A DNA stretch of 64,000 bases from Firmicutes bacterium UBA3572 (lineage in GTDB: Bacteria > Bacillota > Desulfotomaculia > Desulfotomaculales > Desulforudaceae). The position numbers were made by a program, and so were the translations under genes. A model generated the notes under the pieces. The model was not told the origin of the DNA. It worked only from the letters and a program-made list of their open reading frames with translations, and did no database searches. Shown one piece after another: positions 16,935 to 26,260 of the stretch. The stretch lies in the NCBI GenBank assembly GCA_002375985.1, contig DFNH01000015.1, positions 1-64,000 of the forward strand, written 5' to 3'. Position 1 is the stretch's first letter. Every line of letters begins with the position of its first letter.

Positions 16935-17732
16935 TTAGATTCCCGGGCCGGTGTAGGTGAACATCTGCACCGCGGCAAGCAGGAACCACAGGCCCAGCAC
17001 GGGCACCAACACCCGAGGGAGCTTTGTGTCCAAAACCTTGGCCCCGCCGATCGACACCAGGACCAACCCCCAAATGGTAAACGGCCGGAAAGCGTTCAGC
17101 AGCGGAAACAGGTTGTTGTATTCGCTTCCGGGAATCAGGTAAGCCAACGAGAAGCTTACGCTCAGGAAATCCGGACGCGCGGGATCAAGGAGAAACCGCA
17201 GGCCCGACTCCACGTATAAACCCAGCATATGCGGCACCATGCCAAAAATTACCACATTAAAGAGCAAACCGAAGGTCAGTACCCGACCGCTGCCGCTCCC
17301 CAAGAGCCGCAACAAGAGCGCCATCATCAGCCAGGTGATGGCCGGACCGATCAGCGCCTCGGCCGCGGACATCACCGGTACCTGGTCCGCAAACAGGCCC
17401 AGGTCCTCCGGCGGCACGTTGGCCGGCGGCGCGTGCTCCACCAGCCAGAGCGCGTGCGCGTGGATCCGGTCCCATAGCATCATGACCAACAGCAGGTTCG
17501 TCCCGAGCAGGATGGCGACCGCCCCCAGGGCCCGCGGCGCCCGGATCACCTCCTCCAAGGTGGCGACGGGGTTTACCACCATACCCACAATGCGTGCCCC
17601 CGGCCCCATCCGCGGGGACTCCGGCGCGGGCCGCTCCGGGGCGCTCTTTGGTTCATTCTTCCTCTTCTTGTTTTTATTCTTATCCTTATCCTTCCCGTTC
17701 GGGTTGCCCCCGCCCCGTCGCGGCTTGCCCAT
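16935..17732 (-). CDS. Yip1-domain membrane protein
   Basis: A 265-residue protein. The first ~40 residues are very Lys/Asn/Pro-rich and likely cytoplasmic. The typical Yip1 start VNPVATLEEVIRAPRALG and about five membrane helices follow. Function is unknown in bacteria. The start is ATG at 17732 with GGAGG upstream. It shares direction with the FmdE gene 29 bp upstream and the glycosyltransferase downstream. Confidence 0.75.
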   Translation of the reverse strand: MGKPRRGGGNPNGKDKDKNKNKKRKNEPKSAPERPAPESPRMGPGARIVGMVVNPVATLEEVIRAPRALGAVAILLGTNLLLVMMLWDRIHAHALWLVEHAPPANVPPEDLGLFADQVPVMSAAEALIGPAITWLMMALLLRLLGSGSGRVLTFGLLFNVVIFGMVPHMLGLYVESGLRFLLDPARPDFLSVSFSLAYLIPGSEYNNLFPLLNAFRPFTIWGLVLVSIGGAKVLDTKLPRVLVPVLGLWFLLAAVQMFTYTGPGI

Positions 17733-17761
17733 CTTATCGCCTCCGTCCGCTTAAATTAAGG

Positions 17762-18361
17762 TTAGGCTCCCGCTCCGGCCGCGCAGGGCGCACACAACAC
17801 CCGGCCGTCCCGCGTCTGGGCCGCACCGGCGAAAACCCCTTCACCGCAGGCGTTACAGGCCACCATCGTCTGTACCCGCTGCGGCGGCGGCAGTTGCACA
17901 GTGACCGGCCGGACCACAAACAGTTCTTGCTCCGGCATCTCCAACAGCCGGTCGGCGATCTCCTCGCGCTTGCGCGCCAGCGCCTTTTGCGCGGTCTCGC
18001 CGCCGCCCGCCAGCACTTTCTCTTGCAGGGCCACAAGCTCGCCCTGCCCGTAATCCAACAGCTTTAGGGATACACGCACCGCTTTTCCGTTGTCCCGCCG
18101 GGCGAAAGTGAACACCTGTTTGCCGTAATCGGCCACCACCAGGTTGGCCTTACCCAGGGTACACCCGGTCACCGCCTGGATGGCGTCCACCGCGCAGGCG
18201 CGGTTCTCCACCCAGCACACCAGTCCGGCGCCCTCGGCCGCCGTCAGTTCAACGCCCAGTTCCCGGAGGCCGATTTCGGCGGCCCGAAAACCCAACACCA
18301 GCCCTGGACAAACGTGGCCGTGAAACGCCAGAGCTTTTTCCCAGGGACTCTGCACGCACAT
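17762..18361 (-). CDS. FmdE-family protein with C-terminal zinc ribbon
   Basis: A 199-residue protein of the formylmethanofuran dehydrogenase subunit E family. It has AFHGHVCPGLVLGFRA, then CAVDAIQAVTGCTLGKANLV and YGKQVFTF, which carry the conserved His/Cys metal site. The tail has CNAC...CAPC, a zinc ribbon. In bacteria FmdE proteins occur near molybdenum, tungsten or hydrogenase enzymes without a proven job. Here it lies 180 bp downstream of the Ech operon terminator on the same strand. Confidence 0.85.
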   Translation of the reverse strand: MCVQSPWEKALAFHGHVCPGLVLGFRAAEIGLRELGVELTAAEGAGLVCWVENRACAVDAIQAVTGCTLGKANLVVADYGKQVFTFARRDNGKAVRVSLKLLDYGQGELVALQEKVLAGGGETAQKALARKREEIADRLLEMPEQELFVVRPVTVQLPPPQRVQTMVACNACGEGVFAGAAQTRDGRVLCAPCAAGAGA

Positions 18362-18496
18362 TTACATCTCTCCCCGTTTAAGATTCCCTTAACTAAAATA
18401 CTTTCGGCTTTTGTTAACCAATATCCTGCCCCGATATCAGGGCAATCGTCAAGCGTTGAAGACAAGGTGCCGTACCGTTTCGCGAAAAAAGCGCCC

Positions 18497-18523
18497 CAAA
18501 AAACAAAAGGGCCTTAAGGCCCT
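18497..18523 (-). terminator. Terminator after the ech operon
   Basis: GGGCCTTAAGGCCC (18509-18522) forms a hairpin followed on the minus strand by TTTTGTTTTTT. It is about 20 bp past the echF stop codon. Confidence 0.85.
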
Positions 18524-18541
18524 GCTCGTCTCCGTGGTAAT

Positions 18542-18910
18542 CTAGGGTATCTCTTCTTCGCTGAAGGGGACATCCTCCCGCCCGTAGGTAATCTTCCGGT
18601 CTGCCGGTACCGCGTGGCCTTCAAGAATGTAAATGGCGCACGACGGACACTTTTCGGCGCAGCGGGCGCAGTAGATGCAAGCAAAAGGGTTATAGTGGAT
18701 GGTAACGTTCGGATCGTCCTTGTGACCGTACTTGGTAATCGCCCGGGACGGGCAGATCTTTTCACAAATCCCACAGAAAACACACTTCGCCAGGTCGATC
18801 TGCAGCCGACCGCGACTCCCCGCCCAGTACTGGTGGCTTTCAAACGGGTACTTTCGAGTAGCCGGTGTACCAAAAAGGTTTCGCAGGATATTGGGCATCA
18901 TCCAGGGCAT
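18542..18910 (-). CDS. echF: Ech-type hydrogenase ferredoxin subunit
   Basis: A 122-residue protein with two [4Fe-4S] motifs, CVFCGICEKICP and CIYCARCAEKCP, as in EchF/NuoI/HycF. It carries electrons from ferredoxin towards the [NiFe] subunit. It is the last gene of the six-gene operon, next to the terminator. Confidence 0.9.
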   Translation of the reverse strand: MPWMMPNILRNLFGTPATRKYPFESHQYWAGSRGRLQIDLAKCVFCGICEKICPSRAITKYGHKDDPNVTIHYNPFACIYCARCAEKCPSCAIYILEGHAVPADRKITYGREDVPFSEEEIP

Positions 18911-18949
18911 TCTTGCCCCCCTCCCGGAAGATTGATGTTAGCCGTTTGG

Positions 18950-20029
18950 TTATCGTTCCAAGCAAGCGATACAAGGGTCGATCGAGAGCACAATCACCGG
19001 CACATCGGCGATTTCGCACCCCGGCAGCATCGCCAGCAACGCCGGGATGTTGGCAAAGGTTGGCGTCCGGATCTTCAGCCGCTCCAACCGCGGGGTGCCG
19101 TTTCCCCGGGCGTATTCGAACAATTCGCCGCGGGGCTGTTCGGTCCGCATGATCGCCTCGCCTTTCGGCGGTACTCCCTTTATTTTGGCGGCCAGCGGGC
19201 CTTCCGGCAGGGCATCGAGCGCCCGAAGCACCAACTCGTAAGACTGTACCAACTCCCGGGCGCGTACCATCGTCCGCGCGTAGCTGTCGCCGTCGTTCTC
19301 CACCACCGGTTCGAAACCCAGTTCGCCGTACGCAGCGTAGCCCAGGGAACGGCAGTCCCAGGCCCAGCCGCTGGCCCGGAGGGTTGGGCCCACCGCGCCC
19401 AGCTTCCACGCCTGGTCTTTAGGCAAAACGCCCTTTCCTACGGTGCGGGCTTTAATGGTGTAGTCTTTCTGGAACACCGGCAGCACGGCATCGATCTGGG
19501 CCTTGACCCCGGCCAGCATCTCCCGCAACTGGCGCGCCTGGTCGGCGTTGATGTCCCGCCGTACGCCGCCGATCACGCAGGAGGACTGGACCACCCGCTG
19601 GCCGGTGGTCATCTCCAGCGCGTCGAGCACCGTTTCCCGTGCCCGCCAGCACTGCATGAACAGGCTCTCAAAGCCGAAGGAATCGGCCAGCAGCCCCAGC
19701 CACAGGAGGTGGCTGTGCATCCGGGACAGTTCGCTCCACACCACCCGCAGGTAGCGCGCCCGCGGCGGCACTTCCACCTGCATAAGCTCCTCCATCAACT
19801 GGCAGTAGCTGAGGGCGTGGATAAAGCTACAAATCCCGCAGATCCGCTCGCACAGGAACACATTATTCACGTAAGGATTGCGCTCCGCGGCCTTTTCGAT
19901 ACCCCGGTGCATATAACCAATCACCGGCAGCACCTCAACGACCTTCTCGTCCTCACAGGTGAGGCTGAGTTGAATCGCTTCCGGGAGCACCGGATGCTGC
20001 GGGCCGAACGGAAAAGTGATCTTGGACAT
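18950..20029 (-). CDS. echE: Ech-type [NiFe] hydrogenase large subunit
   Basis: A 359-residue group 4 hydrogenase catalytic subunit. Both Cys pairs that hold the NiFe centre are present: CERICGIC near residue 60 and DPCIAC near the end. FGPQHPVLPEAIQL at the start is typical of the NuoD/HycE/EchE lineage. The protein ends seven residues after DPCI, with no long cleavable peptide as in EchE. This supports a true hydrogenase rather than a complex I-like subunit. Confidence 0.93.
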   Translation of the reverse strand: MSKITFPFGPQHPVLPEAIQLSLTCEDEKVVEVLPVIGYMHRGIEKAAERNPYVNNVFLCERICGICSFIHALSYCQLMEELMQVEVPPRARYLRVVWSELSRMHSHLLWLGLLADSFGFESLFMQCWRARETVLDALEMTTGQRVVQSSCVIGGVRRDINADQARQLREMLAGVKAQIDAVLPVFQKDYTIKARTVGKGVLPKDQAWKLGAVGPTLRASGWAWDCRSLGYAAYGELGFEPVVENDGDSYARTMVRARELVQSYELVLRALDALPEGPLAAKIKGVPPKGEAIMRTEQPRGELFEYARGNGTPRLERLKIRTPTFANIPALLAMLPGCEIADVPVIVLSIDPCIACLER

Positions 20030-20037
20030 GCCGTTCT

Positions 20038-20400
20038 CTATCCCTCCGTAGCGGTTTGAGAGTTGTTTTTACACATCGGTTGCCGGGGGCTGTTCTCCGC
20101 CAGCAACATCCGGCCCTGAAAATCGATGGCGATGTCGGTGATCTTAATACCAAAGAACTCCTTCATTTCGTTTTCGATCAAGGCCGCCGGCAGGTGAAGC
20201 CTGGAAATACTCGGCAGTTCCTCGTCCTTCCCGACCTTCACCCGCAGGGGCACCAGGTCCAGACCCCGGTGGAAATAGTACAGCACCTCGAAATGGTCGC
20301 CCTGGTCCAGGCAGACCGCGGTGGCCAGCCGGCAATTCTCGTCCAGCAGCCGCTGCACCGTAAGACCCAGATCACCCTTACCGACCACAATCTCTTCCAT
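20038..20400 (-). CDS. echD: Ech-type hydrogenase subunit, NuoC-like
   Basis: A 120-residue protein resembling the 30-kDa/NuoC family: DHFEVLYYFHRGLDLVPLRVKV, LPSISRLHLPAALIENEMKEFFGI and DFQGRMLL. It helps couple the small and large subunits. It sits in the conserved position between the small and large subunit genes, with 8 bp to echE. Confidence 0.88.
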   Translation of the reverse strand: MEEIVVGKGDLGLTVQRLLDENCRLATAVCLDQGDHFEVLYYFHRGLDLVPLRVKVGKDEELPSISRLHLPAALIENEMKEFFGIKITDIAIDFQGRMLLAENSPRQPMCKNNSQTATEG

Positions 20401-20422
20401 AAATCAATGTCACTCCTACCGT

Positions 20423-20851
20423 CTATTTGATCTTAGCGAGCTTATCCAGCGCCATAACTATGCCGTCTATGATCGCCTCCGGACGGGCGGCGCACCCCGG
20501 GACGTACACGTCCACCGGGATGACCTTGTCGATCCCGCCGAGAACATTATAGCAGTTATAGAAGATCCCGCCGGTACAGGCGCAGGCACCCACCGCCACG
20601 ACTACTCTAGGCTCCGGCATCTGATGATAAAGGTTTAACAGCACCCGCTCGTTGCGTTTATTTACCGGCCCGGTGACCACCAACAGATCGGCGTGCTTGG
20701 GGTTGCCGATGTTGAGGATCCCAAACCGCTCGACGTCGTAAAGCGGCGTCAGGCAGGCCAGCAGTTCAATGTCGCAGCCGTTGCAACTGCCGCAGCAGTA
20801 ATGCACGATCCAGGGCGACTTAATGCGCGACTTGGTGATTAACCCCATCAT
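20423..20851 (-). CDS. echC: Ech-type hydrogenase small subunit, NuoB-like
   Basis: A 142-residue [4Fe-4S] subunit with WIVHYCCGSCNGCDIELLA, VVAVGACACTGGIF and VPGCAARPEAI, the four-Cys set of NuoB/EchC. It passes electrons from EchF to the NiFe site. Confidence 0.92.
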   Translation of the reverse strand: MMGLITKSRIKSPWIVHYCCGSCNGCDIELLACLTPLYDVERFGILNIGNPKHADLLVVTGPVNKRNERVLLNLYHQMPEPRVVVAVGACACTGGIFYNCYNVLGGIDKVIPVDVYVPGCAARPEAIIDGIVMALDKLAKIK

Positions 20852-20866
20852 CTTAACTCCCCCTCC

Positions 20867-21742
20867 CTACAGCCTCAGCACGTTGCCGAACAACAGCTCG
20901 ATCATGAGGATGTTCACCAGAATGAAACCGACCCCGGCCGCCCAGCTGATGGACAGCATCCAGCCCCACTGCAGCCGCGCCTCCACATTGTCCACGATCA
21001 ATTCCAGGAAATACACGGCCAGGGCCAGCAGTACGCCGATCCACAACGGCTGAGCCCAGAAGAGGGCCACAAAAGCCAAAATGAGCACCAGTTCGTACCA
21101 GTGGGTCAATTCGATCAAGGCCAGGTGCCGCCCGGAGTACTCGGTGTAAACCCCCCGGACCAACTCCTGGTGGGCGTGCTCCGAAGCCGAGATGTCAAAC
21201 GGCGACTTGCGGAGCTTGATCGTCAGCGCAATCAGTACGGCTACGAACACCAGCGGGAGCGTAAGCAGAAGCGGCTCACCGTGTTCAAAAATCCCCGAAA
21301 CCTTGAAGGTTCCGGTCTGCAGGAAGATGGCGACCGCGGCCAACAGCAAAATCGGTTCGTACGAAAGCATCTGCATGATCTCCCGGTGTCCCCCGATCTG
21401 GGAATAGGGGGACCGGACGCTGAAGGCGCCGAAAACCAGGCAGGCACCGGCAAACGCCAAGATGAAGAAGATGATCAGCAGGTCTTGCCGCGCAAACAGC
21501 ATAAACACCGCCAGCATGGTCAGGAGCAGGTAGCCCCAGATCCACACCAGGGCGCCCTTGGTGGTCACCGCCCGGGTTTTGCCGACCAGCTTGAAAAAGT
21601 CGTAGAACTGCTGCCAGACCGGCGGCCCGATGCGGCCTTGCATCCGTGCCGTGAGCTTGCGATCGACGCCGCGCAGGAATCCGCCCACGAGCGGCGCCAG
21701 TACCAGAGCGGCCAAGCCGATCAACCAGTCAAACCCGCTCAC
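20867..21742 (-). CDS. echB: Ech-type hydrogenase membrane subunit, NuoH-like
   Basis: A 291-residue membrane protein with about eight helices. It carries the NuoH/HycD signatures RKLTARMQGRIGPPVWQQFYDFFKL and SPFDISASEHAHQELVRGVYTEYSG. It anchors the hydrophilic arm and takes part in ion translocation. The reading frames of echA and echB overlap by four bases (21739-21742). Confidence 0.92.
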   Translation of the reverse strand: MSGFDWLIGLAALVLAPLVGGFLRGVDRKLTARMQGRIGPPVWQQFYDFFKLVGKTRAVTTKGALVWIWGYLLLTMLAVFMLFARQDLLIIFFILAFAGACLVFGAFSVRSPYSQIGGHREIMQMLSYEPILLLAAVAIFLQTGTFKVSGIFEHGEPLLLTLPLVFVAVLIALTIKLRKSPFDISASEHAHQELVRGVYTEYSGRHLALIELTHWYELVLILAFVALFWAQPLWIGVLLALAVYFLELIVDNVEARLQWGWMLSISWAAGVGFILVNILMIELLFGNVLRL

Positions 21743-23691
21743 ACGATCACCCCCGCGATCAAAGCTGCGAGCAGCACAATCCCGGCCCCGTTGACCCAGG
21801 CGTTAAGACTCTTCTCACCGAAGGCTTCGGTCCAGTAAATGCCGCCGGTCTGGGCCGGCACCGGCTGATCGGCAATGGACCGGAAGGTCGGGCCGGCGGC
21901 TGGCTGGTTTTCCCCGCACAGGTATACAGGCCGCACTTCTTCCGGACGAATTTTCACCAACAGGGCCGGCAACACCAGCGCCAGGGCGATAACGACGAAC
22001 AGGGCCCAGGGCGAAAAGAACCCGTAGGGCGTCGCCAGATGCCAACCCGTCGTATCCAGGGCCGGGCTGTAACCCATGGCCACCACGGTGGGGTTGATCA
22101 GTCCAGACACCAGCGGTGCCGCCAGGGCGCTTAAAACCACCGCGCCGGCCAGCAGCGAGAATACCACCAGGTAAGAGCCGGAAAGGCGGGGTTCAGGCCG
22201 CGACTCGGCCGACGTGCCCTCCGCGGGCGAAACAACGCTGATCAGCCGCCCGATCCAGCGCACCCAGAACACCACGCCGGCGGCGCTGCCCACGGCCAGG
22301 AAGACCACTACCAGCGGATACAGATCGGAGAACGGAGTGGCCGCCGCCTGAAGGCCGGCCCACTTGGTAAACAAGACCCCGAAGGGCACGAACAGGATCA
22401 CGATCATGCCCAGGATGGCCAGGCCCGAAACCAATGGCAGACGGGTGGTGAGGCCTTCCATATCCTCGATGTCCCGGCTGTGAATGTCCTGTTCCACGAT
22501 GCCCACCACCAGGAACAACAGGCCCTTGGTCACCGCGTGGAAGATGATCAGGGCCACCGCAGCCGCAATGGCCAGCCCGGTGTTGATCCCGGCCAGGCAG
22601 ATCACCAGGCCCAGGCTGGAAATGGTGGAGTAGGCCAGCACCCGCTTGGAAATCCGCTGGCTGATGGCCAGGAGCGAAGTCACCATAAACACGAAGGCGC
22701 CGAACACCGCCAACACCGCCGTCAGGTAGGTGCCCTCGTAGGCGGGGGCGAGGCGCAGCACCAGGTACACGCCGGCCTTGACCATCGTGCTGGAGTGTAG
22801 GAGGGCCGAGACCGGGGTAGGCGCCACCATCGCGCCCAAGAGCCAGCGCTGGAAAGGTACCTGCGCGGCCTTGGTGAAGCCGGCCAGGCAGAACAGGGCC
22901 AGCGGCAGCAGCAACACGGAGCCGACGGCGCCCAAACCGGTAATATCCAGAAGGGATAGCGTTCCGGAAGCTTGGTAAGTGAGGGCCATACCCGTCAGCA
23001 GGGCCACCCCGCCGAACAGGTTCATCCACAGTGCCCGCAGCGCCGATTGTTCGGCTTCCTCCGTCAAATCGTGCCGGATCAGGTGATAACAGCAAAGCGT
23101 GGTAAGCTCCCAGAAGAAAAACAGCCACAACAGACTGTTGGCAAACACCACCCCGTTCATCGCGCCCAGGAAGCCTACCAGAAAGAAGAAGAAAATGTGC
23201 TGCCTGGTGGCGCTCAGCTTGAGGTGCCGTTCGTGGTTCTGCATATAGTTAAGACCGTAAATCACAATCAGGGCGCCGACCACCGAAATGACCAGGCACA
23301 TCACCACGGCCAGCAGGTCGATGTACAGCGCCGGCTGAACCTTAAACCCGGACGGCAACCAGACAAACTTCAAGAGTGTAAACAAGACCAGTTGTAAAGC
23401 GCCCAGTCCCAGAACCAGGACGTGCTTGCGCACCACGCCGACGTACACGAAGTAGGCGAGCAGGACCAGTTCCAAGACCAGGATGATGGTGTCCCAAGAA
23501 GCAGCAGGGGTGAGGGTAAGCGGACCGTGCGCCGCAACCTGAAACGTCAGCAACAGCGAAGCAGCGATCAGCACCGCGCAAGGGAGAATGATCAGGGGTC
23601 GCCGCAGTTGTTCGTTCTTAACCGCCAGGCCCGCCAGGGCCGTCGCCACCGGAAGCAGGATCAGGATGGCGATCAGGGCTTCTCCAGCCAT
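21739..23691 (-). CDS. echA: Ech-type hydrogenase antiporter-like subunit, NuoL/HyfB-like
   Basis: A 650-residue protein with at least 14 membrane helices. It has the antiporter motifs LLWLFFFWELTTLCCYHLI (helix with Glu), GFTKAAQVPFQRWLLGAM and STMVKAGVYLVLRLAPAYEG. It pumps protons or sodium coupled to electron flow between ferredoxin and H2. It is first in the operon; 270 bp upstream lie a pair of tandem repeats and an AT-rich region that probably hold the promoter. Confidence 0.92.
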   Translation of the reverse strand: MAGEALIAILILLPVATALAGLAVKNEQLRRPLIILPCAVLIAASLLLTFQVAAHGPLTLTPAASWDTIILVLELVLLAYFVYVGVVRKHVLVLGLGALQLVLFTLLKFVWLPSGFKVQPALYIDLLAVVMCLVISVVGALIVIYGLNYMQNHERHLKLSATRQHIFFFFLVGFLGAMNGVVFANSLLWLFFFWELTTLCCYHLIRHDLTEEAEQSALRALWMNLFGGVALLTGMALTYQASGTLSLLDITGLGAVGSVLLLPLALFCLAGFTKAAQVPFQRWLLGAMVAPTPVSALLHSSTMVKAGVYLVLRLAPAYEGTYLTAVLAVFGAFVFMVTSLLAISQRISKRVLAYSTISSLGLVICLAGINTGLAIAAAVALIIFHAVTKGLLFLVVGIVEQDIHSRDIEDMEGLTTRLPLVSGLAILGMIVILFVPFGVLFTKWAGLQAAATPFSDLYPLVVVFLAVGSAAGVVFWVRWIGRLISVVSPAEGTSAESRPEPRLSGSYLVVFSLLAGAVVLSALAAPLVSGLINPTVVAMGYSPALDTTGWHLATPYGFFSPWALFVVIALALVLPALLVKIRPEEVRPVYLCGENQPAAGPTFRSIADQPVPAQTGGIYWTEAFGEKSLNAWVNGAGIVLLAALIAGVIV

Positions 23692-23873
23692 TATCTCTCT
23701 CTACCTCCCATTACTCCCATAAAAATCGGGTTGAACCAGACCGCTTTGGGGGGGTGCTAGAGTCCCAAGACGACCGCCTCCTCCCGTCCTCATTATCTAG
23801 TTCGTGAATAATTTTTCAAAATAATCAGCAAGTTAATTCGAAAAAATAAAAGGCGAAGCCCAGCAGAAAACTT

Positions 23874-23917
23874 AATGCCAATATTTTATCTTTTTAATGC
23901 CAACATTTTATCTTTTC
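23874..23917. repeat. Two tandem 22-bp repeats upstream of ech
   Basis: AATGCCAATATTTTATCTTT and AATGCCAACATTTTATCTTT (first 20 bases of each unit) stand head to tail with a 22-bp period, differing at about two positions. The region around them is AT-rich. Spacing of two helical turns suits a regulator binding the same face of DNA. They lie ~185 bp upstream of echA and just past the end of the DUF362 pseudogene. Confidence 0.6.
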
Positions 23918-23961
23918 GCTCCTGCCAAGTCAAGCTTTCTTACAGCCGAAATCGAGCAGAT

Positions 23962-25080
23962 TTATTTCACCTTGACCAGGCGGTATGCCCGGCGGCCCAA
24001 GCCCACTTTCTCTCCGTACTCTAACTGGCGGTTCCAGTCCACGTTGGGGAACAGCGCCCGAAATTTGTCGGGACTGTCTTCATGGCCAGCCAACCGGGAG
24101 GCGCTGAGGCCACGCTCCCTGTTCACCAGGTCCACACAGGCCTGATCCAGGGCTATCGGGTCCAGAGAGGCCAGGACACCGATATCCCTTACGATCGGGG
24201 CATCGCTCCAACTGCAGCAGTCGCAGTCTGGAGTAACGTTGTTCAGGAAGGTGATGAAGGCGGCCTTGCCCGCCTTATCCTTTAAAACGCCGTACGCGTA
24301 CTCGACAATCTTTTCCTGGATCACGTCCGGCTCGGTCTTCCAATTGATGGCGATGGCCCCGTGGGTGCAGGTCACCGTACACTCCCCGCAGCCCAGGCAT
24401 TTTTCTTGATCAATCACCACCCGGCAGGTCGGGCTGCTCCCAGGTCAGGGTGATGGCCTCCGCCGGACACCAGCACCGGCACCGGGCGCAACCCTGGCAT
24501 TTCTCCCGGATCCACCGCGGGCCGCCCGTCCGAGTGCATCATCTGTTTGCCGCTGCGGGAGCCCAACCCCATACCAACATTCTTCAGCACGCCGCCGAAA
24601 CCGGTGGCCACGTGCCCCTGAAATGGGATACCACCAGCAGAGCATCGGCGTGGCAAGCGGCGCTCGCAATCTTCACCGTCCGAAAGTGCTTCAGGTTTAC
24701 GGCCACCTCCACGTAGTCCTTGCCGGTAAGGCCGTCGGCAATCACCACGGGGGCCCCGGTCACCGCAAAGTCAAAACCGTGCAGCACCGCCGTTTCCAGG
24801 TGATCGACCGCGTTGGACCGCCCCCCCACGTACAGCGTGTTGGCGTCGTTGAGAAACGGCTTGCCCCCGACTTGCGCACCAGGTCCACCAGCCGCCGCAC
24901 GTACTGGGGCCGCAAAAAGGCGGTGTTGCCCCGCTCGCCGAAGTGTACCTTGAGCGCCACCAGGTCGCCCTTGGCCACAATGCCGCCCAGACCCGCCCGC
25001 CGGTACAACTTGGTCAGTTTATCCAGCAGGTTTTGCTTTTCATTGGCACGCATATCGGCGAAGTAAACGGGTGCCGCCAC
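23962..25080 (-). pseudogene. DUF362 iron-sulfur protein, multiple frameshifts
   Basis: Pieces of one DUF362 ferredoxin-type protein lie in order but in different frames. They are GDLVALKVHFGERGNTAFLRP (24850-25000), NDANTLYVGGRSNAVDHLET, then GHVATGFGGVLKNVGMGLGS, a first cluster PEKCQGCARCRCWCP (24450-24500) and a second EKCLGCGECTVTC (24370-24410). The C-terminal half (23962-24420) is intact. At least four single-base shifts are needed to join them. Intact homologues are about 370 residues and are common in anaerobes. It could be a decaying gene or a stretch of poor sequence. Confidence 0.8.
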
Positions 25081-25183
25081 ACATTTACCCCCTCATATAC
25101 TTTAATTATTCTGCGTCCACCCGCCAAAAACCTTGTACCCTTGACAAGAATTTCGGTGGGGTCTTAACTTGCCGGCAGCCCAC

Positions 25184-25275
25184 GGAAATAGGGACTGGCT
25201 CATTTTTTGAGAAGAAAATAACCTCGCGGTTTGGGAACAACTACCATCTCAAAAAATGTGCCTGTCCCCATTTCT
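25184..25275. repeat. Dispersed palindromic repeat, copy B
   Basis: The left arm GGAAATAGGGACTGGCTCA and TTTTTTGAGA pair with TCTCAAAAAA and TGTGCCTGTCCCCATTTC around a ~40-bp centre. It lies downstream of the LysM hydrolase gene, between it and the DUF362 pseudogene. Confidence 0.75.
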
Positions 25276-25354
25276 GGCTCGTCTGTGGATAAAACAGGGC
25301 GGACCCGGAGGGGTCCGCCGCACCTGAGGGGGTTAAGCCAACTTGGTAAACCGA

Positions 25355-26260
25355 TTAGCGGGCGTAGGCAAAACGAAAGGCGCCGAGGTCCCGGGCGACC
25401 GGCAAGGTGTGCAAAAAGCGGTTGGTCACCCAGGGCTCGAAGAAGAAAAGCGCGCCCCAGGACGGATCCTCCCCCGCCAGCGCCGCCTGGGCGGCCCGTA
25501 TCGATTCCAGGCTGGCCGGCCGGTTGATCCATCCGTTCAGTACCGGCTCGAACTGGTAACGGCCGTTTACGACCTCGTAAACTACGCCGGCGATGCTGTT
25601 GGGGAAAAGCGGCGAGCGGACCCGATTGAGCACCACGGCCCCCACGGCCACCTTGACCAGGAACGGCTGGCAGTCGGCCTCGGCGGTGATGAGCCGGGCC
25701 AGGAGATCAAGATCCCGGCTGGAAACCGCCCAGCGGCTGGGTGCCGCGCCCGAGAGTCCCGCCGGAATGGTCAGCACCTGCCCGGGGCGAACCTCGGTCT
25801 GGGTAAGGCCGTTCGCCCGCATCAGATCCCGATAGGATATTCCGTAACGCTGGGCAATCTTAAACAAGCTGTCGCCCGCACGGACCACATAAGTCTGACC
25901 CGAACCCGGGATAATCAACACCTGTCCGGGGCGAATCTCGGTCCGCGTAAGGCCGTTGACCCGCATCAGGTGCTGGTAAGAGATCCCGTAACGCGTGGCG
26001 ATCTTGAAGAGGCTGTCGCCGGCCCGGACCGTGTAGGTGCCGGCTCCCGGGATGGTCAGTCTCTGGCCCGGCAGGATCAAGGTCCGGTTGCCCAGGCCGT
26101 TGGCCGCCTGCAAGACCTGCGGGGTCGTGCCAAAATGCTGTGCAATTTTAAACAGGGAATCGCCTGGTTGTACCGTGTAGGTAGCCGCGAAAGCGGCACT
26201 GGCGGAAAAGAGAAGCAGAATACAAGCGCCGACAGCGGTCTGGAAAACGCGAAAAACCAT
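25355..26260 (-). CDS. LysM-SleB/CwlJ-type cell-wall hydrolase
   Basis: A ~301-residue secreted protein. The signal peptide (FQTAVGACILLLFSASAAFA) is followed by three LysM repeats, each with YTVxxGDSLFKIA and PGQxLxIP. A C-terminal Hydrolase_2 domain of the SleB/CwlJ type has ARLITAEADCQPFLVKVAVG, VVLNRVRSPLFPNSIAGVVYE and FEPVLNG. Such proteins break spore cortex or vegetative peptidoglycan. ATG at 26260 has GGAGG five bases upstream; the GTG four codons earlier overlaps that site. Confidence 0.88.
   Translation of the reverse strand: MVFRVFQTAVGACILLLFSASAAFAATYTVQPGDSLFKIAQHFGTTPQVLQAANGLGNRTLILPGQRLTIPGAGTYTVRAGDSLFKIATRYGISYQHLMRVNGLTRTEIRPGQVLIIPGSGQTYVVRAGDSLFKIAQRYGISYRDLMRANGLTQTEVRPGQVLTIPAGLSGAAPSRWAVSSRDLDLLARLITAEADCQPFLVKVAVGAVVLNRVRSPLFPNSIAGVVYEVVNGRYQFEPVLNGWINRPASLESIRAAQAALAGEDPSWGALFFFEPWVTNRFLHTLPVARDLGAFRFAYAR

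Noticed and set aside
16050..17219. 389-codon plus-strand open frame
   Set aside because: It is antisense to the glycosyltransferase and Yip1 genes; composition is that of a shadow frame.
18614..20059. 481-codon plus-strand open frame
   Set aside because: It is antisense to the echE/echF genes, whose metal-binding motifs are unmistakable.
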